NCBI RefSeq assembly: GCF_003947415.1
Contig: NZ_QHKL01000001.1
Span: 186,001-250,000 of the forward strand
Length of the DNA stretch: 64,000 nt
Source: Amycolatopsis sp. WAC 01376
GTDB taxonomy: Bacteria; Actinomycetota; Actinomycetes; Mycobacteriales; Pseudonocardiaceae
Direction: 5' to 3'
The notes beneath the pieces are model-generated. The model was not told the origin of the DNA. It did no database searches and worked only from the letters and a program-made list of their open reading frames with translations. This document shows, piece by piece, positions 18,413-26,715 of this stretch (position 1 is the first letter of the stretch; every line of letters begins with the position of its first letter). Position numbers and translations under genes: made by a program.

Positions 18413-19596
18413 GCCCGCCCGTGAGAATCGGGCTGTTCGGACTCCTCGGATCAGGGAACCTCGGCAACGACGGTTCCTTCGAGGCGGTTCTCGGGTATTT
18501 GCGGACGGAGCATCCGGACGCCGCGCTCAGCGTGATGTGCGGCGGTCCGGAAATCGTCGCGTCGCGCTACGACCTCGAGACGACCGCGTTGAACTGGTAC
18601 CAGGGCGAGTACCGGACGGCTGCGGGACCGGTGTCCATCGCCATGAAGGGCTTCGGCAAACTCGTCGACATCTTCCGCACGGCGGCGTGGGTGCGGCGCC
18701 AGGACGTGGTGATCGTGCCGGGGATGGGTGTCCTCGAATCCACGCTTCCCTTGCGCCCTTGGGGTTTCCCGTACGCCTTGCTGCTGCTGTCGGCGTCCGG
18801 GCGGCTGGTCGGCACCAAGGTCGCGCTGGTGAGCGTCGGCGCCAACGTGAGCGGCCACCGCGTCACCCGGTCGATCATCGGCCGGGCCGCGCGGCTGGCG
18901 ACGTTCCGGTCCTACCGGGACGAACCGTCACGGGAAGCGATGCGCACGATGGGTGTCGACGTCACGAACGACCGCGTCTACCCCGATCTCGCCTTCGCCC
19001 TCTCCGCGCGGACGGACCCGGTGCTGCCCCGCTCCGTCGGGGTCGGCGTGATGGCCTATCACGGCGGGAACGACGACAGGGCCCGTGCCGACGAGATCTA
19101 CGAGTCCTATGTGGACAAGATGACCCGGTTCGTCGCCAGGCTGATCGCCGACGGCAGGCCGGTGCGGTTGTTCATCGGCGACCGGGCCGACACGCAGGTC
19201 GTCGACGAGATCATGCGGGAACTGGAATCCCCGCTGATCACCGCCGCCGAAACGTCCACTTTGGACGATGTGCAGCGGGCGATGTCGGCGGTCGAGATCG
19301 TCGTCGCCACCCGGTACCACAACGTCCTGTGCGCGCTGAAGCTGGCGAAACCGACGCTGTCCGTCGGGTACGCCCGCAAGAACGACGTCCTCATGACCAC
19401 GATGGGGCTCGGGGAGTTCTGCCAGTCCGCCAAGGAGATCGACTTCGACGCGCTGGTCCGCCAGTTCGCCGAACTCGAGTCGCGGGCGGGCGAACTGACC
19501 GAGATCGTCGCGAAACGAGGCGCGGAGCAGACACGGCTGCTGGAGCAGCAGTTCGCCGAACTGTCGGCCGCCCTCCTGCCGATGGGAGTCCGATGA
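18409..19596 (+). CDS. Polysaccharide pyruvyl transferase family protein
   Basis: 395 aa from a TTG at 18409 that overlaps the GT2 stop and follows AGGAGGG at a good distance. A GTG at 18421 in frame is the alternative. It has the CsaB/WcaK-like pattern: RIGLFGLLGSGNLGNDGSFEA at the N terminus, GMGVLEST, and the C-terminal ATRYHNVLCALKLAKPTLSV block. These enzymes add a ketal-linked pyruvate to a sugar using phosphoenolpyruvate. Pyruvylation would give the polymer a negative charge. The unusual TTG start suggests that translation depends on coupling. Confidence 0.85.
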   Translation: MSPPVRIGLFGLLGSGNLGNDGSFEAVLGYLRTEHPDAALSVMCGGPEIVASRYDLETTALNWYQGEYRTAAGPVSIAMKGFGKLVDIFRTAAWVRRQDVVIVPGMGVLESTLPLRPWGFPYALLLLSASGRLVGTKVALVSVGANVSGHRVTRSIIGRAARLATFRSYRDEPSREAMRTMGVDVTNDRVYPDLAFALSARTDPVLPRSVGVGVMAYHGGNDDRARADEIYESYVDKMTRFVARLIADGRPVRLFIGDRADTQVVDEIMRELESPLITAAETSTLDDVQRAMSAVEIVVATRYHNVLCALKLAKPTLSVGYARKNDVLMTTMGLGEFCQSAKEIDFDALVRQFAELESRAGELTEIVAKRGAEQTRLLEQQFAELSAALLPMGVR

Positions 19597-20141
19597 AAGC
19601 GATCCCGGTGCCCGCCATCGCGGGCGCGTACCTGTTCGAGCCGACGCCGCACGCCGACGAACGCGGCTTCTTCAGCCGCACGTTCGACGCCGACGTCGTC
19701 CGGTCGGCGGGGATCGACCCGAACGGGTTCCTCCAGGACAGCGTTTCGCGGTCCCGCAAGGGAGTGCTGCGCGGGATGCACCTGCGTTCGGGTCTCGGCG
19801 AGGCGAAGCTGGTCCGGTGCTCGTGGGGCGCCGTCTTCGACGTCGTCGTCGACCTGAGGCCGGATTCGCCGACGTACCTCGGCAAGGAGACGTTCGAACT
19901 GTCCGGGGAGACCCAGGTCTCGCTGTACATCCCGGCGGGGTGCGCGCACGGGTTCCAGGCGCTCACCGAGTACGCCGACGTCTCCTACCGGATCGACCGC
20001 GCGCACGACCCGGCCGAGGACGTCGCGATCGCCCACGACGACCCGGAACTGGCGATCCCGTGGCCGCTTCCGGCGGCGCTGATGTCGGAGCGGGACCGGT
20101 CCGCGCTCCCGCTTTCCGCTGTCCTACAGAACACGAGGTGA
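19593..20141 (+). CDS. RmlC-like dTDP-sugar 3,5-epimerase family protein
   Basis: 182 aa from an ATG at 19593 overlapping the preceding stop by 4 bases. It is a cupin of the RmlC family, with FEPTPHADERGFFSRTF, RKGVLRGMHLR (catalytic-type His63) and a VFDVVVDLRPDSPTYLG strand. The YIPAGCAHGF motif is also present. In the segment after Tyr132 (SYRIDRAHDP) the usual YY pair is missing, so it may epimerise only one carbon or act on a different ketosugar. It acts on a 4-keto sugar nucleotide, fitting the methyltransferase and SDR upstream. The name rmlC is withheld for that reason. Confidence 0.87.
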   Translation: MKAIPVPAIAGAYLFEPTPHADERGFFSRTFDADVVRSAGIDPNGFLQDSVSRSRKGVLRGMHLRSGLGEAKLVRCSWGAVFDVVVDLRPDSPTYLGKETFELSGETQVSLYIPAGCAHGFQALTEYADVSYRIDRAHDPAEDVAIAHDDPELAIPWPLPAALMSERDRSALPLSAVLQNTR

Positions 20142-20145
20142 GATC

Positions 20146-21462
20146 ATGACCCGTCGTCTTCCCCGATCCATGCGGGCCAACGAGCGCCTTCACGCGATGA
20201 TCCCCGGCGGCGCGCACACCTACGCCAAGGGGGACGACCAGTACCCGGAGAATCTGGCGCCGGTCATCTCGCACGGGCTCGGCGCGCATGTCTGGGACGT
20301 CGACGGGAACGAGTACATCGAGTACGGCTCGGGGCTGCGCGCGGTCAGCCTCGGGCACGTGCACCCGCGGGTCAGCGAAGCGGCCCACCGCGAGATCGAC
20401 CGGGGCGCCAACTTCGCCCGTCCGTCCATTGTGGAGGAACGGGCGGCGACGAAGTTCCTCGAAACCGTTCCCACCGCGGAAATGGTCAAGTTCGCGAAGA
20501 ACGGCTCGGACGCCACCACGGCCGCGGTCAGACTCGCCAGGGCGGCCACCGGCAGGCCGCTGGTGGCGATCTGCCACGACCACGCGTTCTTCTCCATCGA
20601 CGACTGGTTCATCGGCACCACACCGATGTCGTCGGGCATCCCGGCCGGGATCACCGACCTGACCGTGTCGTTCCCCTACGGCGACCTCCCGGCGACCGAG
20701 CGGCTGCTGCAGGAGAACGCGGGCCAGGTCGCCTGCCTCATCCTGGAGGCGTCCACCCAGCTCGAACCGCCCGCCGGGTACCTCGTCGGCCTGCGGGAAC
20801 TCGCCGACCGGTACGGCTGCGTCCTGGTCTTCGACGAGATGATCACCGGTTTCCGCTGGTCGGAGGCGGGAGCGCAAGGTCTCTACGGGGTCACGCCGGA
20901 CCTCTCGACGTTCGGCAAAGCACTCGGCAACGGGTTCGCCGTCTCGGCGCTGGCGGGCAAACGGGAGCTGATGGAACTCGGCGGACTGCGCACCGCCGAG
21001 GAGCGCGTCTTCCTGCTGTCCACCACACACGGCGCCGAAACGCATTCGCTGGCCGCCGCCATCGCCGTCATGGAGACCTACACCGAAGAAGGCATCGCCG
21101 CGCGGCTGCACGCGCTCGGCGAGCGGCTCGCCGCCGGGGTCCGCGAAGTCGCGGCCTCGGCGGGGGTCGGGGAACACGTCGTCGTGCGCGGCCGGGCGAG
21201 CAACCTCGTCTTCGGCACGCTCGACGCCGAGAAGAAACCGTCGCAGGACTACCGAACGTTGTTCCTGCGGCAACTGGTCACCGGCGGGGTCCTCGGACCG
21301 TCGTTCGTGGTCAGCAGCGCGTTGTCCGAAGAAGACATCGACCGGACGGTCGAAGTGGTCTCGCAGGCCTGCCTCGTGTACCGCAAAGCGCTCGACGCGG
21401 ATGATCCGGCGCCGTGGCTGGGTGGCCGTCCGGTCAAGCCGGTTTTTCGGAGAAGGGTATGA
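20146..21462 (+). CDS. Class III (glutamate-1-semialdehyde aminomutase-like) aminotransferase
   Basis: 438 aa PLP enzyme. Typical features are GSGLRAVSLGHVHP, KFAKNGSDATTAAVRLAR, VFDEMITGFRW (PLP-pyridine Asp230) and STFGKALGNGF with the Schiff-base Lys258. It resembles HemL but lies in a glycan operon, where such enzymes transaminate an aldehyde or ketone of an unusual building block. No other haem gene is nearby, so a role in tetrapyrrole synthesis is unlikely. The gap from the RmlC-like gene is 4 bases and the stop overlaps the next ATG. Confidence 0.88.
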   Translation: MTRRLPRSMRANERLHAMIPGGAHTYAKGDDQYPENLAPVISHGLGAHVWDVDGNEYIEYGSGLRAVSLGHVHPRVSEAAHREIDRGANFARPSIVEERAATKFLETVPTAEMVKFAKNGSDATTAAVRLARAATGRPLVAICHDHAFFSIDDWFIGTTPMSSGIPAGITDLTVSFPYGDLPATERLLQENAGQVACLILEASTQLEPPAGYLVGLRELADRYGCVLVFDEMITGFRWSEAGAQGLYGVTPDLSTFGKALGNGFAVSALAGKRELMELGGLRTAEERVFLLSTTHGAETHSLAAAIAVMETYTEEGIAARLHALGERLAAGVREVAASAGVGEHVVVRGRASNLVFGTLDAEKKPSQDYRTLFLRQLVTGGVLGPSFVVSSALSEEDIDRTVEVVSQACLVYRKALDADDPAPWLGGRPVKPVFRRRV

Positions 21463-22958
21463 GCTCAAGGATCGCGGATCGCTCGGCCGGCTCGCGCACG
21501 CTTTGCGTGGCGCTGTCGGTGTTACTGCTCCAGGTCGCCGTTGAATCCACAGCGGAGGCAACCGAAGAGCCGGCTCGAGGGGTGTGCGGCACGACCGTCG
21601 GCGTCCCGTCCGCCCCGGAAGGCGCCCAGATCGTCGAACCGGGCACCGATCTCACCGACAAGACCCGGTTCAGCCAGCCGGGGAGCACGTTCTGGCTGGC
21701 TCCGGGCACGCATACGCTGAGTTCCGACCAGTTCGGCCAGGTGATGCCCAAGGACGGCAACGTCTACCTCGGCGCGCCCGGCGCCGTACTCGACGGACGC
21801 GGGATCAACCGCGCGGCCTTCACCACGCCGGCCAAGGACGTGGTGATCCGCGGGCTGACCATCCGCGGTTTCGTCGCCGAACGGGACCAGGGCGTGGTCA
21901 ACCACGACTCCGGCGAACGCTGGACCATCGAAGGCAACGTCATCGAGGACAACGACGGCGCCGGGATGATGACCGGGGCTGGCCAGCGGGTGATCGGGAA
22001 CTGCCTCCGTGACAACGGCCAGTACGGCATCAACGCCTACCGTTTCGGCGGCGGGCTGACCGATCTGGTGATCGAGGGCAACGAGATCACCGGGAACAAC
22101 ACCGGCGACTGGGAGACCAGGGTCCCGGGCTGCGGTTGCAGCGGCGGCGCGAAGTTCTGGGCCGTGAACGGGGCCGACATCGTCGGCAACTGGGTCCACC
22201 ACAACCACGGTGTCGGGCTCTGGGCCGACACGAACAACAACGATTTCCTCATCCAGGACAACCTGATCGAGGACAACGCGTCCGAGGGGCTGTTCTACGA
22301 GATCTCCTACAACCTGGAGCTGATCGGGAACACCTTCAACCGGAACGCGCTGGTGCAAGGCCGGAACCGGGCCGCGAAGGGCGACAACTTCCCGGTCGCG
22401 GCGGTGTACCTCAGCGAATCCGGCGGCGAGCCGAGACTGCCCGCCCGGACCAGCAGGATCGACATCCGCGGCAACATGTTCTCCGACAACTGGTCGGGGA
22501 TCACGCTGTGGGAGAACGCCGACCGCTTCTGCAACAGCCCGGCCAACACGTCGACGCTGTCCTGTACCGCTTTGGTGTCACCGACGGCCGCCTGCTCCGA
22601 TCCGGGTATCAAGACCGAACCGCTGTACGGCGACTGTCGCTGGAAGACCCAGCGCGTTTCGGTGCACGAGAACACGTTCGAGTTCGATTCGTCGATGGAA
22701 GGCTGCCTCGGCCTCTGCGGGCGGATGGCGGTGCTCTCGAACTACGGGACCTTCCCGGCCTGGTCGCCGTACCGGGCCGCCGTGGTTTCGGAGGCGATCA
22801 CCTTCCGGCAGGACAACCGATGGTACGACAACCAGTACTACGGGCCATGGACGTTCGTCACCCACGACACGTCACGGAAGCTGACCCCGGCGCAATGGCA
22901 GGCCGAGCCCTACCGGCAGGACGTCTGCAGTGGTTTCGGAGAGGCGACGACCTGCTGA
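21459..22958 (+). CDS. Secreted parallel beta-helix protein, paralogue 1
   Basis: 499 aa from an ATG at 21459 with AGAAGGG upstream. A signal peptide covers about residues 1-34. The body is a right-handed parallel beta-helix with repeating short strands such as RGLTIRGF, NVIEDNDGAG and NEITGNNTG. Cysteine motifs are conserved with the two other copies (22973 and 29287): GCGCSGG, RFCNSPANTS and DCRWKTQRV. Enzymes with this fold are polysaccharide lyases, C5-epimerases or hydrolases acting on acidic glycans. The catalytic residues are not identified. It is translationally coupled to the aminotransferase, so it belongs to the glycan operon. Confidence 0.85.
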   Translation: MSSRIADRSAGSRTLCVALSVLLLQVAVESTAEATEEPARGVCGTTVGVPSAPEGAQIVEPGTDLTDKTRFSQPGSTFWLAPGTHTLSSDQFGQVMPKDGNVYLGAPGAVLDGRGINRAAFTTPAKDVVIRGLTIRGFVAERDQGVVNHDSGERWTIEGNVIEDNDGAGMMTGAGQRVIGNCLRDNGQYGINAYRFGGGLTDLVIEGNEITGNNTGDWETRVPGCGCSGGAKFWAVNGADIVGNWVHHNHGVGLWADTNNNDFLIQDNLIEDNASEGLFYEISYNLELIGNTFNRNALVQGRNRAAKGDNFPVAAVYLSESGGEPRLPARTSRIDIRGNMFSDNWSGITLWENADRFCNSPANTSTLSCTALVSPTAACSDPGIKTEPLYGDCRWKTQRVSVHENTFEFDSSMEGCLGLCGRMAVLSNYGTFPAWSPYRAAVVSEAITFRQDNRWYDNQYYGPWTFVTHDTSRKLTPAQWQAEPYRQDVCSGFGEATTC

Positions 22959-22972
22959 AGTTTCACCTGTAA

Positions 22973-24451
22973 GTGTCCATCTGGGACGGTCCATACTGGC
23001 CTACCGTTGCCCTTATGCCCGCGTTCCTGGTTGTTCTGATGCTGATCGCGACAGGAGTCGTCCCGGCTCCGGCGGCTCCTGTCGCGGCCTGCGCCGCAGG
23101 ACCGGTGAGCCCGGGAAAGCCGGCAGGCGCCGTGGTCGTCTCCCCGGGAACCGATCTTTCCGCGAAGACGCGCGAACTCCCGTCCGGTACGACGTTCTGG
23201 CTCACCGAAGGCAAGCACACCCTGGGCCCGGACGAATTCGGCCAGATCATCCCGAAGGACGGCAACGCCTACCTCGGCGCACCCGGCGCCGTCCTGGACG
23301 GCGGCGGCGTCAACCGCTACGCGTTCACCCAAGAGGCGCGCGACGTCGTCATCCGCGGCCTCACGATCCGCGGTTTCGCGGCGCCGCGGGATCAGGGCGT
23401 GGTCAACCACGACTCCGGTGAGCGCTGGACCATCGAAGGCAACACCATCGAGGACAACCGGGGCGCCGCGATGATGGCGGGACCGGGTCAAAAGGTGCTG
23501 CGGAACTGCCTGCGGAACAACGGGCAGTACGGCATCAACGCCTACCGGGCCGGCGACGGGATCACCGGACTGCTCGTCGAGGGCAACGAGATCACCGGCA
23601 ACAACACCGACGACTGGGAGACGAAGGAACCCGGTTGCGGCTGCACCGGCGGCGCGAAATTCTGGGCCGTGAACGGCGCCGACATCCGCGGCAACTGGGT
23701 CCACCACAACCACGGCGCCGGCCTGTGGGCGGACACGAACAACAACGACTTCCTCATCGAGGACAACCTGATCGAGGACAACGAGGCGGAGGCGTTGTTC
23801 TACGAGATCTCCTACAACGTCGTGGTCCGCGGGAACACCTTGCGGCGCAACACCCTCGTGCAAGGGCGCGCTTTCGCCGCGCGGGGCGACAACTTCCCGG
23901 TCGGCACGATCTACATTTCCGAGTCCGGCGGAGAACCCCGCGTTCGCGCCCGGACCTCTTCGGTGGAGATCGTCGACAACGTCTTCGAGGACAACTGGGC
24001 CGGAATCACCCTTTGGGAGAACGCGGACCGCTTCTGCAACAGCCCGGCGAACACGTCCTCCGGCTCGTGCACGCGTCTCGTCCCTTCGGTCTCTTCCTGT
24101 GCCGCCCCGGGGATCTCTTCGCCGCCGCTGTACGACGATTGCCGGTGGAAGACGCAGCGAGTTTCCATCCACGGCAACAAGTTCTCCCACGGGTCCGCTT
24201 GCTCGGGCTTTTGCGGGCGGATGGCGTTGCTGGCTAACTACGGGACTTATCCGGACTGGTCGCCTTATCGGGGGTCTTCCGTTTCGGACGCGGTGACCTT
24301 CCGGCAGGGGAATCGGTGGTACGACAACGCTTATTCCGGTGGGTGGCGGTTCGTCGTTCAGGACACTTCGCGGACCGTGGGGGTTTCGGAGTGGCAGGGG
24401 GCTCCTTACTCGCAGGATGCTTGCAGCTCTTTTGGGGATGGTGGGTGCTGA
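22973..24451 (+). CDS. Secreted parallel beta-helix protein, paralogue 2
   Basis: 492 aa from a GTG at 22973, or 478 aa from the ATG at 23015. The second start puts the hydrophobic signal (PAFLVVLMLIATGVV) right at the N terminus and is preferred on that ground, but neither has a strong ribosome site. It is closely similar to paralogue 1 over its whole length, including GCGCTGG, DTNNNDFLIEDNLIEDN and RFCNSPANTSSGSC. The 14-base gap and same strand point to a tandem duplication. It is secreted, with no anchor seen. A rho-independent-type hairpin follows 20 bases after the stop. Confidence 0.84.
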   Translation: MSIWDGPYWPTVALMPAFLVVLMLIATGVVPAPAAPVAACAAGPVSPGKPAGAVVVSPGTDLSAKTRELPSGTTFWLTEGKHTLGPDEFGQIIPKDGNAYLGAPGAVLDGGGVNRYAFTQEARDVVIRGLTIRGFAAPRDQGVVNHDSGERWTIEGNTIEDNRGAAMMAGPGQKVLRNCLRNNGQYGINAYRAGDGITGLLVEGNEITGNNTDDWETKEPGCGCTGGAKFWAVNGADIRGNWVHHNHGAGLWADTNNNDFLIEDNLIEDNEAEALFYEISYNVVVRGNTLRRNTLVQGRAFAARGDNFPVGTIYISESGGEPRVRARTSSVEIVDNVFEDNWAGITLWENADRFCNSPANTSSGSCTRLVPSVSSCAAPGISSPPLYDDCRWKTQRVSIHGNKFSHGSACSGFCGRMALLANYGTYPDWSPYRGSSVSDAVTFRQGNRWYDNAYSGGWRFVVQDTSRTVGVSEWQGAPYSQDACSSFGDGGC

Positions 24452-24471
24452 GGTTCTCGGGTGCTCGGGTT

Positions 24472-24532
24472 CGACGATGTAGGAATTGGGACGTTGAGTG
24501 TCCCAATTCCTACATCGTCGCCTCTCTTTTTT
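24472..24532 (+). terminator. Strong stem-loop with T-run ending the plus-strand glycan operon
   Basis: Perfect 21-base arms (24472-24492 and 24500-24520; left arm CGACGATGTAGGAATTGGGA then C) enclose a 7-base loop. A CCTCTCTTTTTT tract follows. A U-run after the stem is unusual for such GC-rich DNA, so this is a convincing intrinsic terminator. It sits 20 bases after the stop of beta-helix paralogue 2 and closes the operon that began at 11211. Confidence 0.85.
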
Positions 24533-24551
24533 CATGAAAGGTACTTTCATG
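24533..24551. repeat. Palindrome CATGAAAG-GTA-CTTTCATG
   Basis: 8-base arms around GTA, directly after the terminator T-run and 46 bases before the GTG of the AbiEi-like gene. It may be an operator in that gene's promoter region or part of a second terminator hairpin. No sequence outside the arms is shared with the other palindromes in the window. Confidence 0.6.
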
Positions 24552-24597
24552 CGATCAAAGAGCGAAAATTGTCGGCGCCTCGTCGCACCATGATCCG

Positions 24598-25554
24598 GTG
24601 CGACGAGGAACCTGGCCAACGAGCGCCCTACTCACCGCTCCGGACCATCCGGAAGTGATCCGCGCGGTCGATCTCGAACAGATCGGCGTGCCGCGCCGGA
24701 CCATCTCCCGTCGATGTGCGGAAGGCGGCCCTTGGCGAAAGCTGCTGCCCGGGATCGTGTTGCTGAGCAGTGGCACGCCGACAGACGAGCACCGCGTCCG
24801 AGCCGGGTTACTCCATGCCGGACAAGACGCGGTACTCACCGGCACGTGGGCACTCCGCCGCCATGGCTTGGAAAGGGTTCCCCGACAGGAGGAAGTCCAT
24901 GTGCTCATCCCGGCGAATCGAGGTGTGGCCGACTCCGGGTTCGTCCACGTGGAGCGGACTCACCGTCTGCCCCGTCCTCACCTCCGAGGAGACCTTCCCG
25001 TGGCTCCCGTCCCCCGAGCCGTCATCGACGCCGCCCGCAGGCTCACCGGCGAAGACGAGATCCAGGCGATGATGGCCGAGTCCGTCCAACGCCGGTTCTG
25101 CACCACCGACCTGCTCACCCGCGAGCTCGACCAAGCAGGTCGAAACGGAACGGCTCTGCCCAGGAAGGCCCTCCTCCCGCTCTTGGCTGGCGCGAGATCC
25201 GTTGCCGAGGCCGACGCGTGGCGTCTCTGGCGAAGATCCGGTCTCCCGCCTGGCCACTGGAACGTCCCGATCTTCGACGCGAACGGGAACTACATCGCCA
25301 CCCCGGACTTCTGGTGCGACGAGGTCGCCTTCGCCTGGGAGATCGATTCCTTCCGCCACCACGCGGACCCCGACGGCCATCGCGCCACCGTCGCCCGCAA
25401 CGCGCGGTACGCCGCCGCGGGGATCGTCGTGTTGCAGACGCTGCCGTCCCGCCTGCGCACCGAGCCGGACGAGGTCCAGCGCGAGTTGCGTGCCGCGTTC
25501 CGGGCGGCACAGAGCCGTCCGCGGCCGGAGATCCTGCTCAAACGGGTGGCGTAG
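24598..25554 (+). CDS. AbiEi-like N-terminal / DUF559-like nuclease-fold orphan protein
   Basis: 318 aa from a GTG at 24598. The N-terminal part resembles the winged-helix domain of AbiEi antitoxin-like proteins (IGVPRRTISRRCAEGGPWRKL, then VLTGTWALRRHGLERVP). The C-terminal part looks like a DUF559/Vsr-type nuclease fold, with PDFWCDEVAFAWEIDSFRHH giving a PD...ExD pattern and Lys replaced by Asp. No toxin gene of the AbiEii type is adjacent, so it is an orphan. Such proteins are common in actinomycetes and their function is unknown. It lies between the two arms of the glycan locus. Confidence 0.7.
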   Translation: MRRGTWPTSALLTAPDHPEVIRAVDLEQIGVPRRTISRRCAEGGPWRKLLPGIVLLSSGTPTDEHRVRAGLLHAGQDAVLTGTWALRRHGLERVPRQEEVHVLIPANRGVADSGFVHVERTHRLPRPHLRGDLPVAPVPRAVIDAARRLTGEDEIQAMMAESVQRRFCTTDLLTRELDQAGRNGTALPRKALLPLLAGARSVAEADAWRLWRRSGLPPGHWNVPIFDANGNYIATPDFWCDEVAFAWEIDSFRHHADPDGHRATVARNARYAAAGIVVLQTLPSRLRTEPDEVQRELRAAFRAAQSRPRPEILLKRVA

Positions 25555-25563
25555 CGTGAGAAA

Positions 25564-26073
25564 ATGGCAGAGACGCCCGAGCCTTCGCCGGTGCTCACCG
25601 ATACCCGTGAGCTGCTCCTCGGCTACCTCGACCACAACGCGACGGCGATCCTTCGCAAACTCGATGGACTCTCCGAGATCGATCTCCGGCGGAGCACGCT
25701 TCCTTCGGGGTGGACCCCGCTCGGCATGATCAAACATCTCGCCTGCACCGAACGTCTCTGGATTCGGCACATGTTCGGAGGCGAGCACGTCGACTTCTCC
25801 TGGCCCGGTACGGCCGAACAGGAATGGCGGGTCGGTGCCGGCGAGCCCACCGCCGGGATCATCGCTTTCTTTCACCGGGAACGCGAGAACTGCGCAGACC
25901 TGGTCGCCACCACACCGCTGGACGCCTTGGCCGCCCGGACGACCCGCCGCGGCGGCGTCGAGGAGCATCCGACCTTGGCCTGGATCTTGTTCCATCTCGC
26001 CCAGAGCTTCGCCCGGCACGCGGGTCACTTGGACGTCAGCCGGGAGCTGCTCGACGGCGTGACCGGGAAGTAG
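25564..26073 (+). CDS. DinB/DUF664 family protein
   Basis: 169 aa, ATG at 25564, 9 bases after the AbiEi-like gene and so probably co-transcribed. It has the four-helix DinB/MST pattern: YLDHNATAILRKLDGLSEIDL, GMIKHLACTERLWIRHMF with a first metal His, and FHLAQSFARHAGHLDVSRE with two further histidines. Members are metal-dependent thiol (mycothiol or bacillithiol) transferases in some cases. Here the role is unknown. Its stop is 6 bases from the convergent PAP2 stop. Confidence 0.85.
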   Translation: MAETPEPSPVLTDTRELLLGYLDHNATAILRKLDGLSEIDLRRSTLPSGWTPLGMIKHLACTERLWIRHMFGGEHVDFSWPGTAEQEWRVGAGEPTAGIIAFFHRERENCADLVATTPLDALAARTTRRGGVEEHPTLAWILFHLAQSFARHAGHLDVSRELLDGVTGK

Positions 26074-26079
26074 TCGTGC

Positions 26080-26715
26080 TCAAACCCGCCGTGTGAGCCG
26101 GTCCACCGCCCACGCCACCACCGGCACCACCGCGACAGCCACCCCGAAACCCCCGAACGTGTCCGTCGGATAGTGCGCCCCCAGCGCCACTTCCGCCCAC
26201 CCCATCGCGAGCCCCGAAAACGCCACCAACCCCACCAGCACCCAGGCCCCGGCGACAGCGCCGAGATCCCGCACATCGATCACCAGCAGCGCGACGACGG
26301 TCGCGACGGTGACCGCGAAGGCCGTGTGCCCGCTGGGATAAGAAAGGAACTCGCCGTGGATCAGCCTGCCGGTCAAGGGTTTCAAGGCGGTGGTCAGCGC
26401 CACTGTCACCCCGGAGGCCACCACCAGCAGGATCGCCGTCCGCGGCCGCCGGTGCCGCACGCACACCCAGCCGAACAGCGCGATCACCACGATCGCGCCC
26501 AGCGGTTCACCCGCGAAGTCGATGACGGTCGCCAGGTACCAGAGCGGGCCTTGGACCCGGTCGACCACCGGCAGCACCAGGGCGTCGAGGCCGGCGGTAT
26601 GGGAAGTCCCGGCGTAGCGGAGGCCGAGGACGAGGGCGACGACGAAACCGAAGGCGCCGAGCGTCCAGAGCGGGATCCGCGCCCGCGGCGGGAGCGCGGG
26701 CGGACCGGTGATCAC
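26080..26715 (-). CDS. PAP2 family membrane phosphatase
   Basis: 211 aa from a GTG at 26715 that overlaps the upstream GT4 stop by 4 bases. About five membrane segments are present. The acid phosphatase motifs are KPLTGR (about 107-112), YPSGHTAFA (about 119-128) and GAHYPTDTFGG (about 184-194). Members dephosphorylate lipid pyrophosphates. Coupling to a glycosyltransferase suggests it recycles undecaprenyl-pyrophosphate released by the polymerase or ligase. That is inference; a general phosphatidic acid phosphatase is the alternative. Last gene of the minus-strand glycan run. Confidence 0.88.
   Translation of the reverse strand: MITGPPALPPRARIPLWTLGAFGFVVALVLGLRYAGTSHTAGLDALVLPVVDRVQGPLWYLATVIDFAGEPLGAIVVIALFGWVCVRHRRPRTAILLVVASGVTVALTTALKPLTGRLIHGEFLSYPSGHTAFAVTVATVVALLVIDVRDLGAVAGAWVLVGLVAFSGLAMGWAEVALGAHYPTDTFGGFGVAVAVVPVVAWAVDRLTRRV

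Noticed and set aside
20146..21462. hemL (glutamate-1-semialdehyde aminomutase) as the gene name
   Set aside because: Although similar, it is locked in a glycan operon with 4-base coupling and no haem gene is near.
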